A DNA stretch of 64,000 nt, taken from contig CM026428.1 in assembly GCA_014871385.1 (NCBI GenBank), positions 13,952,041-14,016,040 on the forward strand, given 5' to 3'. Of this stretch, positions 11,352 to 23,442 are shown piece after piece. A program made the position numbers and the translations under genes. The notes under the pieces were generated by a model. It saw only the letters and a list, made by a program, of their open reading frames with translations. It was not told the DNA's origin and did not search any database. Position 1 is the first letter of the stretch. The number at the start of each line of letters is the position of its first letter. This stretch comes from Ceratodon purpureus (Eukaryota > Streptophyta > Bryopsida > Pseudoditrichales > Ditrichaceae).

Positions 11352-12195
11352 AAATCTGATTAATTTGATATCTATAGCTTAGTTCACAATGATATAATAT
11401 ATTTTCACAGTATTTCGTATATAAAACCATATATATAAATAATGTACAGTTTCCAAAGCATAATATAAATCATTCTCTTTTACTTTTTTAATATACTTCT
11501 TTTATTTTTTTAGTGTACTTCTTTTATTTAACTTTTACTTTGACCAATCTGACCAATAGACCTTTAGAGCTCGACAAATGTTACACCTACGACAAAGAAT
11601 TCACTTCCACAGTGTGGAAGAAAGTAAACCTTTTGAGCTCATCTGTAATTCATTAAAAACACTTCAAACTGACACCAACGGTTTCAATTCGACAAGTCTC
11701 ATTTGAAGCATAATGCAAACCTTGGACATTTTACAATAGCGTGGCACACCTTCTACAGCACTGGATGTCTTACATCCTAGCTTTCTAATTATGAAAAAGG
11801 ATATACTTGTACAAAATTCATCGGAATATCTAGATTCTAGGCGCCTAGATACCGTACTCACTTGGAAGCCCTACTTTATGTAGGAGACATCAGCAGGAGA
11901 CATAAGTAACGATACTTACTCCAATAACTCTGCGACTACCACTTGGTGTTGGAATTCTCAGACCAGGCAACCTTGCATAATGATGACCCTCCCTAACCTG
12001 CATCTTAGCATTCAAGAGTGTTTTTCCAATTGTAACCATCACCGTTGAAGCACTCCTTCGACCTTGTATAAAAGACCAGGGTTTGGGAACGACCGAAATG
12101 CTGTTCTTCTGCTGATGTAATGAATGAGTGGGATGCATATTCATTTGCTGCAAATTGCTGCAAGATGGGTCCAACTTAAAAGCCCCAAAAATTTC
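11352..12195. other. Spacer between RING-CH gene 1 and the RH28 3' end
   Basis: 11352-11560 is the AT-rich promoter segment shared with the second RING-CH copy. 11560-12195 has higher GC and lies just downstream of the RH28 stop, so part is probably its 3' UTR. No further coding exon was recognised. Confidence 0.45.
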
Positions 12196-15100
12196 CTACT
12201 TCCTGCGTTTATACCTGGCACCCACCAATTCCAACTTCCGTGTTCAGTAAATTCTAGCAGAAACAACTATGTCGTTACAAGATGTTCGTGCTTCAATTTC
12301 AAAATTTTGGAAGGTATTATTACAAGTAAAATAAAAAGAAATTTCAATTGAGAACTAGAGAACGGTACACGGGAGTGAAATTGATACCTTGCTTTACTCT
12401 TGAATGCTCTCTTCGAAACTCCTGGTTTCCTAGCTGGCTTCTTAGGCTGGAACTCCTTTTTGCCTTTCTTCCGTTTGTCCTCACCAAAATCACCTTCAAA
12501 TAGTTCTTCAGCCTCAGCTTTTCTGCTTTTAGTTTTCTGGTCACTTGTTTTTGACCCCTTCAGTTTCTTTTGAGGGCCAATCTTTCCAGCCTTCACCAAC
12601 CTATCAACTGACTTAGCAGCCTTGGCACGACGATACGCAAGGTCGACTATGGATGTCTTGCCCTCCTTACTACCCTCTGATGATTTTCCCTTCTTGCCTC
12701 TCTTCTTTCCCACCTGAAAATCAATCCGAAGAAATAAACCAACGATGGAATAGATGGAGCACTACCTTCTATAGAAGTGAAAGCTGAAGTTAATGATATT
12801 AGGCTCAATATCACGACTCGAAATAAAAAAGCAGATCCTAAATGAGGTTGCCAAGAGGTCTGACCTCTTCATCAGCTTCCGAGTCTGGGCCCTCATCTGC
12901 ATCTTCTGCATCCTCTCGCTCAGCCTCCAACTTCCTACGTTGCTTTCGGGTCATGTTTTTCTGATAGAAACAAAACAAATGTGTGAACAATGAGCAGAGA
13001 CCTATTGCATCTTTGTTATCTAGCAAAAAAATGAACTGGTTGGTTGTTAGAAAAATCTTGCAAGCATTCAATCCAGAAAATTTAAGAACTCTCTACAGTG
13101 TACACTATAAGCCAACCGTTCAGTTCTCCAATTTTTGCTGTTTCTTACACTTCACATTACATACCTCTCTTTCTCTTTTCCTCTTTTCTTTTCGCTTCGC
13201 TTCATCTGCTTCCTCTACACTTGTCACTGCTACAGCACTCGGTTCTCCGACACCGGCTTTTCCAGCCTGCATGAGTAAGAATGCGTTCAAGTCTTAAAGT
13301 AGGCAAGATAAATTAATCCAACGAACCAGATTCTATCATGACTTCAAGACTCTACGTAAATTATTAGACTCTACGTAACTCCAGGTTGCAACTCTATTTT
13401 TCCACCTGAACATCACTAGATTAAATCGTATGTATTCATGATCGACAATAGAAGACAATTACTGAAATACCAGCTTCGGGTGGCTACCATATTTCAACCA
13501 CTCCTGTGTCTTATACACCGCGTGAGAATATTCATTCAGAGGACTTTATAACTACTTTAATGAACGTAATAAGAGCTTTCCTTGCAGCAGTTGAGGAACA
13601 AATTGATATGATACCCTATATGTCCAAGATAAATTTCTCTTGTGGATAAACCCACAACACACCCCTTCCATGTCAAGGATCATCTCACCTTAGCAGCAGC
13701 TGCAGTTGTCCTCTTTTCCTTTGTTGTTAGGAACCACTCCCGTTTAGGTCGGGAATATATTTCTTTCTCATGCTCCATCATATTTTGAGCCTAGTCATTC
13801 ATTGAAAAATCAATTAGGTATATTTAATGAAGCAAGAACAAAAAAAGCACCTAATATATAAAGCTCTTAAGTATAGAGCTCGTAATAACATTACGACAAT
13901 GCAGTTACTAGTGGATACAAACCTTATTGACTTCCATTTCTGCTTTTCTAAGAGCCTTCTCCTCCCTGTACCGTACAAGGTGAAACATAAGTAAGCTTGA
14001 AACACTGCATGAAGGCGGGAAAAATGAATTGCTATTACATAGAAACCACCTCAAGCCTAAAATTTCAACGTGCAGTCCAAAAGAAAAAGAAAAAAATTGG
14101 AAATCTTTAGCCTGTGACGAGAGAGAAACTTCAACAATTCCCAGCATCTGCGTAGGGAGCGAAGGGTCTGAGCATATCCAAATAATCCGAACAACCGCCC
14201 TAGACGAGAAAAAAATACAATCAAATGGTAAGTAGGATTCGCATGTACCTTTCAGCCTGCATCACCTCTCTAACACCATCTTCCATCTCCTCTATCTTAG
14301 ATCTCCACTTATAAATAGAAGCGGGAGGAATTTGGCGGTTTTGCAACTGTGAGCCAGCTTTTTTTGCCTGGGCAGATGAGGCAGAACAAGACAGGAAAGT
14401 TAGAGGAAGTGGTCCACCCTGTTAGGAAAGAAAAAATCTGAACCAGGAAGAAGAATTCAGACATGAACTGATTTCTTACAATCGCTTTAAGTAATGAACG
14501 CTCCCGCTCTGTAACAAATGTTACAGCACATCCTTTCCGCCCAGCTCTTGCAGTTCGTCCAACTCTATGCACGTATCTGCGAACCATCATTATCAAATAT
14601 GAGTGTTAAGTTACATCAAAAAAATCCTACAACAAAGTCCCACGCGTAAATATTAGGAATATAAATATTGTTGACCTAGATTGTATGAATCTTTAAATGT
14701 TTGTATGATCAGTCCTTACATAGTGATGTCTGATGGACAATGAAAATTAATAACAGTCTCCACTCCAACAATGTCAAGGCCCTGAATAAACACGTGAAAA
14801 AAATCAGTGACCAAGCAAACAGTTAATGGCCCAGAGTAAGCAAACTTTATTTTTCCGCTCCCCGTCAAGAACAGGTGAACACTTCCAAAAGACTATGAAT
14901 ACATGCTCAGAGGATTCATAACCCACTTGAGTCTCGACAAAGGTAATCAATTCAAAGGAAATGGTCGGAGATACTCACACGAGCAGCAACATCTGTAGCA
15001 ATCAGAAAATCTACTTCTTGCTTTCTGAAGCTCTCCAAAGCCTGCCATGATGCAACAAAATGGTCAGTAAACGAACCTACGTCACATTGTTGAAAAGCAT

Positions 15101-18100
15101 AAACCTGCAGTCTTGTATGAAAAGAAGGCGCCTTTGATAATCGAGTGACACGTAGCTTCAACATACATAATCCAGAGAAGGAAAAGTAAAACATCTAATA
15201 CGCGTCTTACATCAAGTCGCATGGCCTGTGTAAGGTTTCCGTGAAGTTCAGCTGCTTTCAAACCAGAGAGACCAAACAGTATCTTCAATCGATGCGCTTC
15301 CACCTTCATTCCACTGGTCATGGATAAGCCGCGCAATTGTCAGTATCTTTATATCTTCATTCTCATTCAGCTATGCTCACCAAACTATATACTCTACTCA
15401 CATTTGTAATCCCACAAACCCAATCTAATAGGATCTGTGACTATCACATGAAGAATTACAACGTTAGGAGATAAAACTTTCAAAACGCCCAGAGAAATTT
15501 CACAAACATATAAAAGCTACACTGGAAATAAGGTCTCAAGAAGCACTGCTAGTGTCTTAAGAAAGCGGTATGGGATGACGAACCTGAAAATAATAACCTT
15601 TTCTTTAAAAGTTCGAGTACATAGAGCCAGCAAAACAGCCTCCTTATCACCCTCGAAAGCTGGCCTAATCTTCACCACCCTGAAATATCAAATCCAGGAA
15701 TTCATGCATCAGGATAAGCTGTCAAGAAAACTGTTCATCAGACAAAGAACAAGACCGAGGAACCCAGTGCTTGAACATAGTGAAGACTTTATCAACAAAA
15801 CCGTTTATTACTCCTTTAAAAGAACAAGGAATGTTAAGCATGGTTCATAGAAGCATAACGAGTTCTTGCACATACTCTTCGGATAAAGAAATAGGTCTCT
15901 TCGTGGATGGATCTGCTGAAAGGCGCACAGGGCTATTCAGTGACAGGTTGATGAGATTAGACACCTGATCCGTCATTGTTGCAGAAAACAGCATAGTCTG
16001 CCTTCTCTTAGGACATTGACGAACCTGAAGTGCGCAGAGTAGGATAGCATCAGATGGATGAGAAGTAATAAAAACGACAACCCAAAGCACAGTCATGCTC
16101 CCAATCATGCGAATAGAAGGAAATCACAAACTCCGCAACAACATCACTGGTAAAAATTCCTGAAACAGCTGCAATTGGTTAATTACCAGTTCATGAACTT
16201 CTTGAGTGAACCCAAGTTCAAGAAGACGATCAGCCTCATCCAGCACAAGGATGGAAAGATCCTCTAATCCAACTGAAAGAGAATTTTGTAAATGGTCTAA
16301 CATGCGTCCGGGAGTGGCTACCACAATATCTGGTCGTCCTCTCAGGGCAACTTGTTGCACCTGCAAGAACCAGAAGTATATTACGTCAAATCGTAACTAG
16401 ATCTACAAAAACATCAAGTACTTCGAAAAAATTAGATCATTTCAGTAATATGGTAACCATGTAAGCCCCAACTAAGTGAATCTAACATTTTACAACCATA
16501 ACATAGAAAGTGCTTTCCCTGAGAGAATTTGAATGTGCGAGGAAATGGTTCTTCCTTGATTGACCCCGAAATCCTCATCAGATTAACAGGGAAAACGATA
16601 AACTGTATCATGCTAGGCTCCAGAATTCCAACTCCAGCTGTTACTTGTTAAAGCTTGTTACTTCTAACTCTAAATATTTCAGTTATGAAATTGGTACATA
16701 CCTTGCTTGAAAGTCCACCCACAACGATTGCGGAAGTAATATCAGTGAACTGAGCCAGTTTTTGGATCATACTGTGAACCCTGTTAGCAATAGAGTCGAT
16801 GATCAGTTGAGATCTACAATGCCATTTCAGAGAAACCAGAAAAAAAATTGCAATTTTCTTGGGTCAAGAGCGTATAACTACATAAATAATTGCAGATTGC
16901 GTAATCAGTGACCATGCACATAATAATGACAACAACAATAACACATGACACATAATCAAGAACTTACTGGACAGCAAGCTCCCTGGTAGGTGTCAAAATC
17001 AAACATCGAATAGCAGGTATACGACGTGGACGATACAGCAGCCGCTCCAACATGGGTAAAGCAAAAGCTCCGGTCTGTATAATGACCATTAAAGCTTATT
17101 TCATTAGAGTTGGATTCGATTGCGTCAGGAGAGTTGAAATTAAATTGACGATAGAAACTAGAGATGAATAGATAGCAGCTCACTTTGCCAGATCCTGTAA
17201 CTGCACTTCCACAGATATCACGCCCTGTCAATGCCAGCGGTATGCAAGCAGCCTGCAACAAAGGAATCTGTATTTAGAAAAAAAACAAATGATATAAACT
17301 GTAATGTCTTATCCCCCATTCACCAACAAGGGCCAACCTGATGATGGCTGAATAGAACCCAACGTCAATATCACCTGAATTGGAGTGGGCTGCTTGTACC
17401 CTAGCGCCTCGCAAGCGCGAATCAGAGGTCTCGACAGGTTGAGCTCCCCAAAAGATGTTGCACTAAATGAAGCCCCTGCCGACGAAGAGAAAAAACTACC
17501 TGCTTGTCCGCCCTCCTCTGTGCCATGTACATTCTCCACATGAACTTTGGGCAGTTTGCTACGAGAAGACTTTTTCCCCTTAGGAAGCTCCTCCATCTCC
17601 TCATCAACATCCTCTTCCTCTTCGTCCTCATCATCCTCTCCCTCTTCTTCATCCGCGCTCTCGCCACTTACCTCAGGCTGTGATAAATGGAAAAATCCAA
17701 GTCAGGCGGAATACCAAACAAATACATAAATCAAGGGATTCTTAGTCACTGCTGGTAGTTAGTTTAAATATACGTTTGAGAGCACACACTACGAAATTCA
17801 GTGCAGCAGACGCTGTCAAAGCCTTGAAACTCCAATCAGCAGCATTGCCCAACAACCTAACAGGCTCTTGATTGACGCTGGTATTTCGGCCAGAATTACT
17901 CTTCCTTAAGTCAGAATCTGAATGCAAAAACCCTAAAACAGAATTGTAGTCATGGCTGATTCATTGCCCAATTCTGAACGCACTAAAATGTGCGCTCCTG
18001 ACCCACACTTGTCAAACGAAGCTGCAATTAACCGAAGACTCACATCAACTCCGTTCGCATCTTCTTCCTCGTCAATCTCCTCTTCCTCGTCACTATCATC

Positions 18101-18430
18101 ATCATCATCATCCTCTTCTTCTTCTTCCTCATCATCGTCGTCCTCCCCACCTTCCATGTCGACATCCTCTACCTCGCTAATATCACTATCCTCCTCACCC
18201 TCTTCCCCCTCATCCTCATCCTCATCCTCATCCTCACTCTCCCCCCGGGGCCCCCCTTTGTAATCATTCTTACTAGACCTAATCTCCCTAATTTTCTGGT
18301 CAATAGAAGTGGTGTTCCGCTCGGCATACTCCTTGCGCACATCGGCCGAGTAGCCAGAAAACTCCCACGGCGACTGCACCACCTTCTTCTCCTCCGCCCC
18401 GTCGAGCTCGAACACAAAATCCTTATTCAT
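12196..18430 (-). CDS. RH28: DEAD-box ATP-dependent RNA helicase, RH28/DRS1/DDX27 type
   Basis: Nineteen exons join in phase to 831 codons plus stop (Arabidopsis RH28 is of similar size). The DRS1 family acts in the nucleolus in 60S ribosomal subunit assembly. The N-terminus ([27 protein letters not shown]) is typical of RH28. A long Asp/Glu tract encoded by trinucleotide runs fills residues ~65-160. The helicase core has the Q motif (GYKQPTPIQ, ~222-230), Walker A (AVTGSGK, 247-253), PTRELAVQ (~282), VLDEAD (~353), LFSAT (~386), the TDVAARGLDI block across exons 10/11 and [10 protein letters not shown] (exon 12). The C-terminus is Lys/Arg-rich and ends KSKARYKRRK in a 19-bp last exon. The start codon at 18428-18430 opens the conserved N-terminus. 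All introns are GT-AG. The donor of exon 17 (GAG|GTCAGA) is weak and the least certain junction. Confidence 0.95.
12196..18430 (-). other. RH28: Exon map of RH28 (19 coding exons, transcription order)
   Basis: Exon 1 18044-18430; 2 17375-17677; 3 17184-17252; 4 16968-17074; 5 16702-16780; 6 16187-16360; 7 15876-16024; 8 15584-15679; 9 15211-15313; 10 14979-15041; 11 14720-14781; 12 14480-14576; 13 14249-14367; 14 13923-13965; 15 13689-13790; 16 13165-13266; 17 12865-12960; 18 12388-12713; 19 12196-12214. Lengths sum to 2496 nt (832 codons with stop). Each junction was chosen by GT/AG plus preservation of conserved protein sequence and phase. Exon 13 uses the acceptor giving AKKAGSQ. Confidence 0.87.
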
Positions 18431-18740
18431 GGTGTCCCCCCTGCTTAAACCCTAGCTTAAACCCGAGGTGGAAATCTCAACCCAGAAAATGCCTGCACAT
18501 ACACATGCCGCCGCTCCCCGTGGCGCTGAAGCTCATCCTCTACTATGCGATGGCAGTGGGGTCATGGGATTGCAGCTTGCAGTGCACTTGAATTGCGGGA
18601 ACCAGCGGAAGCAACTGCAACTGCAATTGCAACAACACCAGCACTCTGGCTTCCACAGCAGAGTGAGGCTTAAACCCTGAACCCTAACCCTAATTCGGAG
18701 GAGGAGGTTCTGTGATGACTTTGGGCCCCATTCACACGGT
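18431..18740 (-). promoter_or_regulatory. RH28 leader and promoter with teloboxes and a site II motif
   Basis: Upstream of the RH28 start are AAACCCTAG (18447-18455), a tandem telobox-like run AAACCCTGAACCCTAACCC (18672-18690) and a site II element TGGGCC (18722-18727, within TTGGGCCCCA). Teloboxes combined with TGGGCY site II motifs are characteristic of plant ribosomal-protein and ribosome-biogenesis promoters, matching the job of RH28. The exact transcription start cannot be read. Confidence 0.6.
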
Positions 18741-20484
18741 CCTTGCTATCTTCCTCCATCGTCCGCAGCCTATTTTTTTGGATTATTTTTTTGGATTTGG
18801 GCTTGGATCTACAGTGGCTAATTTTGGTTATCCAACGAAGTTTGTGATTTTTGATTTTTTGGAATTTTTGAATTTATGTTTTGTTTGGGTTCAAAAATAG
18901 TACATTTTAGGTTTGAAATTTTAGGTTTGAGATTTTACAAATCCTAATGAAATTTTATTACAAAAATTTTAAAACATCAATTTTTTATAAATAATTTTTT
19001 ATTGAAACAGGTAGGATTTGTGGTTATATGGGTGTTGAAGATCAAGGAAATAAAATAAAATAAAATTTTATAAAAAATAAAAATAAAAAATAAAAACAAA
19101 AATAAAAAAATAAAAAATTGTTGTTTTGATTTGAGGATTTATAATGGTTTTTCAGTGAGATGGTTATAGGGTGAAATTTTTGTACAATTATGGATGAGAC
19201 AATGGTTGTAATGAAAAAATAGACCATGTTCTACATACCAATACTTAGTTCTTAAAAAAAATAGACTATGTTCTACATACCAATATTTAGTTCTTAAAAA
19301 AAATAATTAAGTGAAGTAATATTATAAAGTCAAAGATTATAATTATGAGGCACTGTTGGTCAAACAAAATCTAAACAAAATACTCTCGTACTATAGATGG
19401 CATTTAGTAACTAATCCTTTTTTCTACTAGAAACATGAATCTATTATAAATTCGAAGCATTGTATTCTCAGCATGAATAAAAACATACATCCACCTCCTC
19501 CCATGTCTTTTATTTAATATTAATTTTATATTTCTCTTTATTTAATCAATAATTCTAAAAATATTTATATTTGTATTCATATTTATAATTTTACTTAATG
19601 AATATATTTAATTTTTAAAATCTGAAATTTTATTTTATTTTATCATTATGTTAAAACTTTTTAAAACTTTTATTTTTTTTGATATTCAATCAATTATAAA
19701 TATCTTTATTTTATCAAATTTTTATTTAATTATAAACAAAAAAAAAACCCTAGAAAATATTAAGAATGGACAAAAAATTATAAAAAATATGAATGTGTGA
19801 ATTTATTATATTTGCTATTTTAAATTTTAGTGTTTTATTTTCAAAACAAATCTGAATTTATAATGAAGAAATTATTGTAGTTTTAAGTTTTGTAGGTTTT
19901 GTTATATTTAGTCAAAAAAACCTTTGGTGAATTTATATCACTTTTAAATTTTTTAAATTTTTATTTTTTATGTTTTGTTTTTTTATTTTTTTTAATGTTT
20001 TACTTATTTTTAATATTTTTTAATTTTAATGAATATTTTTATACTTATTGTTATTCTTACTTTTATTGTTTTGTACTCTTTATTACAATAATATTGTTGA
20101 TGGCAAAAGGGATTCACCTCAAATTCATACACAAAATGAAATTAAGAGTTTTCAAATGAATAAATACTTTAAATATCAAAGATATAAAAAATGATGAATA
20201 AAAGTTTGTGCAAATATATTATATCATAATATATTAGACTATAGATGTTAAATTATTCAAAATTATACTCCGAAGTTAATATGGAATTCATAAAAGGGTG
20301 CCGTTTTATTAACCATTCTTCTAGTTTTTAAGAAGAGGCCTGCAAGAGTACTCTTTTTTGTCAAAGGAAATGAAAAAGAACTATGGATCATTTTGTATCT
20401 AATCTTTTTTGTGATATGGTTTGATTTGTCTTATTCTTTTTACTAATATGAAACCTCTCAAAGTTTGAACTATCAATGACTTTT
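18741..20484. other. AT-rich intergenic DNA
   Basis: Very AT-rich. Open frames here (for example 19899-20159 plus, 19042-19227 minus) are Phe/Ile/Lys low-complexity and not credible genes. A 42-bp tandem duplication is listed separately. Confidence 0.5.
19219..19302. repeat. 42-bp tandem duplication
   Basis: Two adjacent 42-bp copies (19219-19260 and 19261-19302) of a unit beginning ATAGAC(C/T)ATGTTCTACATA, differing at two positions. No function is apparent. Confidence 0.9.
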
Positions 20485-21122
20485 CTAATCATGAAAATTC
20501 ATTATGTAGAATACGTCGGGAAGGACAAACAAATAATGAAGATCCTTATTTACAATTGAGATGTAAATAACCACAACTCTCTCACTAGGATATAAGAATA
20601 AATTTGACTCTTCAATGCCTTCGAATGTGTAGGAAGATCCTTTATGATTCATGTGCTTCTTTGTAGTTAGGTTTCGCAGCCTTAGCTCCTTGTCTTTATA
20701 AAACTTGAAAAGTCTGGAGAACAAGCAACGTCGTGAATCGCCTCGAAGTATTTCTACAAACTCTAATTGAAAAAAAAACATGAGCACAAAAGCATATATT
20801 AAGACGTAATGTTATGTTTTTGATAGCTATTCAACTATATTCCTGTAAAGTTTGTTTATAACAAAAATGGCTGAGTTATTAACGAACTGGTGATAAGTGC
20901 ATTGTTCACCACATTCGGCGTTTGATCATAAATTTGATATTTGTTGTCTTTGCGATCATTGCCACCCTGTCCGGTGTATACGATGAGATATCCTTGGTTA
21001 ACATCATCATCAATATACCCCCTTAACACAACAACACTGACACAACAACCTTCTAAATGTTGATATAATATAATATAAGATAAATTCAAATTTTCTATGG
21101 AACTACACTCTATATTATACAA
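20485..21122 (-). pseudogene. SRA/YDG-domain fragment of a SUVH-type protein, probably decayed
   Basis: Two open segments in transcription order match the SRA (SET- and RING-associated, YDG) domain. The first (~20863-21052) contains GYIDDDVNQGYLIVYTGQGG followed by ND...YDQ...NNALITSSL, matching the SUVH core of the YxDDxDxGDxxxYTGQGGND type. The second (~20485-20762) contains FVEILRG and SSYTFEGIEE, matching the later VRVIRG and YTYDGLY positions. A plausible acceptor (TTTTTTTTTCAATTAG) precedes the second segment and another (CAACATTTAG) the first, but no donor joins them cleanly in phase. I found no SRA N-terminus, pre-SET or SET domain nearby, and the surroundings are AT-rich. SUVH SRA domains bind methylated cytosine. 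This is most likely a relic, though a short divergent gene is not excluded. Confidence 0.5.
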
Positions 21123-23366
21123 AAGAAAATATTCATTTAAAAAAATAAAATATTAGAATGACACGTACATTTTTTAATTTAGAGAATGTTTGCATTTTTT
21201 AGTACAGTACATCAAATACATATTTATGGTATGTGAATATTAATTTTGTAAAAAAATGACTTCTCCATGATTTAAAAAAAATTAAGAATATTAAGTTTCT
21301 CTTCAATATTATGCAGCAAAATTGTGCATGGAAGGATTTTAAAAAAAAAAATTACTTTGAGTTTGCTATTATAACTTCATTGTTAATTTTCAGCATTAAG
21401 GGAATTTACAAGAAGCATTAAGGCAAAGCAAAAATCATGTATTCTAGATTTTAAATAGAATTATTTTTTCACAATTAGACATGTATTAAAAATATTCATT
21501 TGCTAAAAGAGGCAAACTTATTTTTTTACTACTAATTAACTTTCTATTTATATAAGCTTAGGTGTGGAAGATTTTTCTTTAAGACATAGTTTTTAAAATT
21601 TAATTTTTTTTAGAATTTAAATGTTTTTTATTTAATTTTTTTTAATATTTAAATATTTTGAAAATAATTCTCCTTTAATTTGACTAATTTAATTATGAAC
21701 TTTTTAGAAGTGAAGGAAATGAATATTACAATAAAACTTTAATTGATAAAAAATAATCGAATAACAAGTTCCAAAGATTTTTTTAAATTGCAAGTTATTG
21801 GATTTTTTACCATAAGTTGTTATTTGATTTTGTCTACAAAATAATTGAAATGTCAAAAATTGCATACCTATACATTAACATGTTGATATAACAAAATATT
21901 CTTAGATTTCATTTTTTAACATATATATTTATATTAAGAACAATTCTTTCCATGTACATAATTAGATTGATAAGCAAATACCAAATTGTTTTTCCTCTCA
22001 AGACTTCAAAATACTACTTTGATCTAATATGTTTGATAATTGTGGTATGCGTCATGAATCTTTTAGGACTTATTGTCACCCAAACTATGAAATATGGTTG
22101 CCTGGTCATGTACTATACTGTAAATGCTTATCATTGCCATATACTAATGGCTCTTACAAAACATCTTCTTAATTATAATAAACCTTCATTATATTCAATA
22201 TTAGGTGTGTATGTCATTGTCAAAATGTGAATCTTTAATTTTGAGAACTCAAACTTGGAGCCTTTGATGTGAAATTGAAACTAATAGGGCAATGTAAAGT
22301 TAATAGTTACAATTTATTGGACAATACTCAAACACATCACTATTATGTGCATCCAAAAGAATACATCTATTGACACACACATTAACATTGTCGGCTCATA
22401 ATTTGTATTCCACCAATTGAGGAGGTATTTGTCTAAAGTCTTTGTTGAAGATAATGATTTTTTGAAAACTTATGATGTCTCAAGGGAATCAATTTATTAC
22501 CTTGATGATGTAACAATGATCCATGAGGCATTTGTTCCATACAAGAATTCTTGTTTGTTTTATCAATTCACACAAACTTGACATTAGAACTATTGATGGA
22601 AGTTGCTTAAGACATGATTTGTCCTTAGCTCTAATCACTAGTGGCTGTGATTGTCAAAACTCTTCTTAGTCATCTTCTACACATGGTTGAAACGGGCCAA
22701 CATCATTGCCAAGAGAAACCACAATAATAAACATTTTTTCCATAATACTTACATTTATATCATTGAAAATGGTGTTTGGCATTGTAGTGACACGCCAACC
22801 ACTTCATGACATACTCCAACAATAAATTGTTTGATGAAATTTATCACTACAAATGATAAAAATATTGTCCAAGAACTTACTAGGAGATACACGATGGTTG
22901 AAAGGAAAATGCAATGATATCACCAAATTAAATTGGATTACCATCCACAGTCACAGGGTCCCAAAAATTTACTAAATTTAATTTTTTTTCCAAAATATTC
23001 TAAAAAGATTCAAAATTTATAATTTTAGATTCAAAATTTAATAACTTTTATTATTAATTTTGGATTATGCTCTTTAATCTTTGCTGTTGCTCTCCATTTT
23101 TCTATTGAACCTCAATATAACATACCAAGTATGCAATGGCACTCAAGCCTGATAAGCTCCTTCCATAGTTAAACACACCCATACTAAGGTAGAAACACCT
23201 ATAACCGACAACTTAAAGCAGTTTAGCATATCAAAGCTTGGGTTATCGACAAGGGGATATTTTTGGTTCATAAGAAAATAAGGTTCATGAAGAATGAGCA
23301 TTTTTTCATGAATTATCTCCCAATATTGAAATTTTTACAATTTTTCAAAGTGAAAAGTACTTCCGA
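21123..23366. other. AT-rich intergenic DNA with faint coding-like remnants
   Basis: No gene is supported. A stop-free plus stretch at 22432-22578 (containing YDVSRESIYYLDDVTMIHEA) and another at about 22254-22370 look like eroded coding sequence in different frames. I do not recognise the protein. 22960-23100 is low-complexity. Confidence 0.35.
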
Positions 23367-23442
23367 ACCAATAGCCGATATATACAAATGAGGTACATAT
23401 GTTCTTTCATAATCTAGGAATTAGAAGATATTGGCTATTGGT
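23367..23442. repeat. Short inverted repeat (15-bp arms)
   Basis: ACCAATAGCCGATAT at 23367-23381 is matched in inverted orientation by ATATTGGCTATTGGT at 23428-23442 with one mismatch. It is a stem with a ~46-nt loop. It could be a tiny MITE remnant or a chance palindrome. Confidence 0.6.

Noticed and set aside
17952-18263. Serine-rich plus frame of 103 codons
   Set aside because: Exact antisense of the Asp/Glu-encoding trinucleotide tract in RH28 exon 1.
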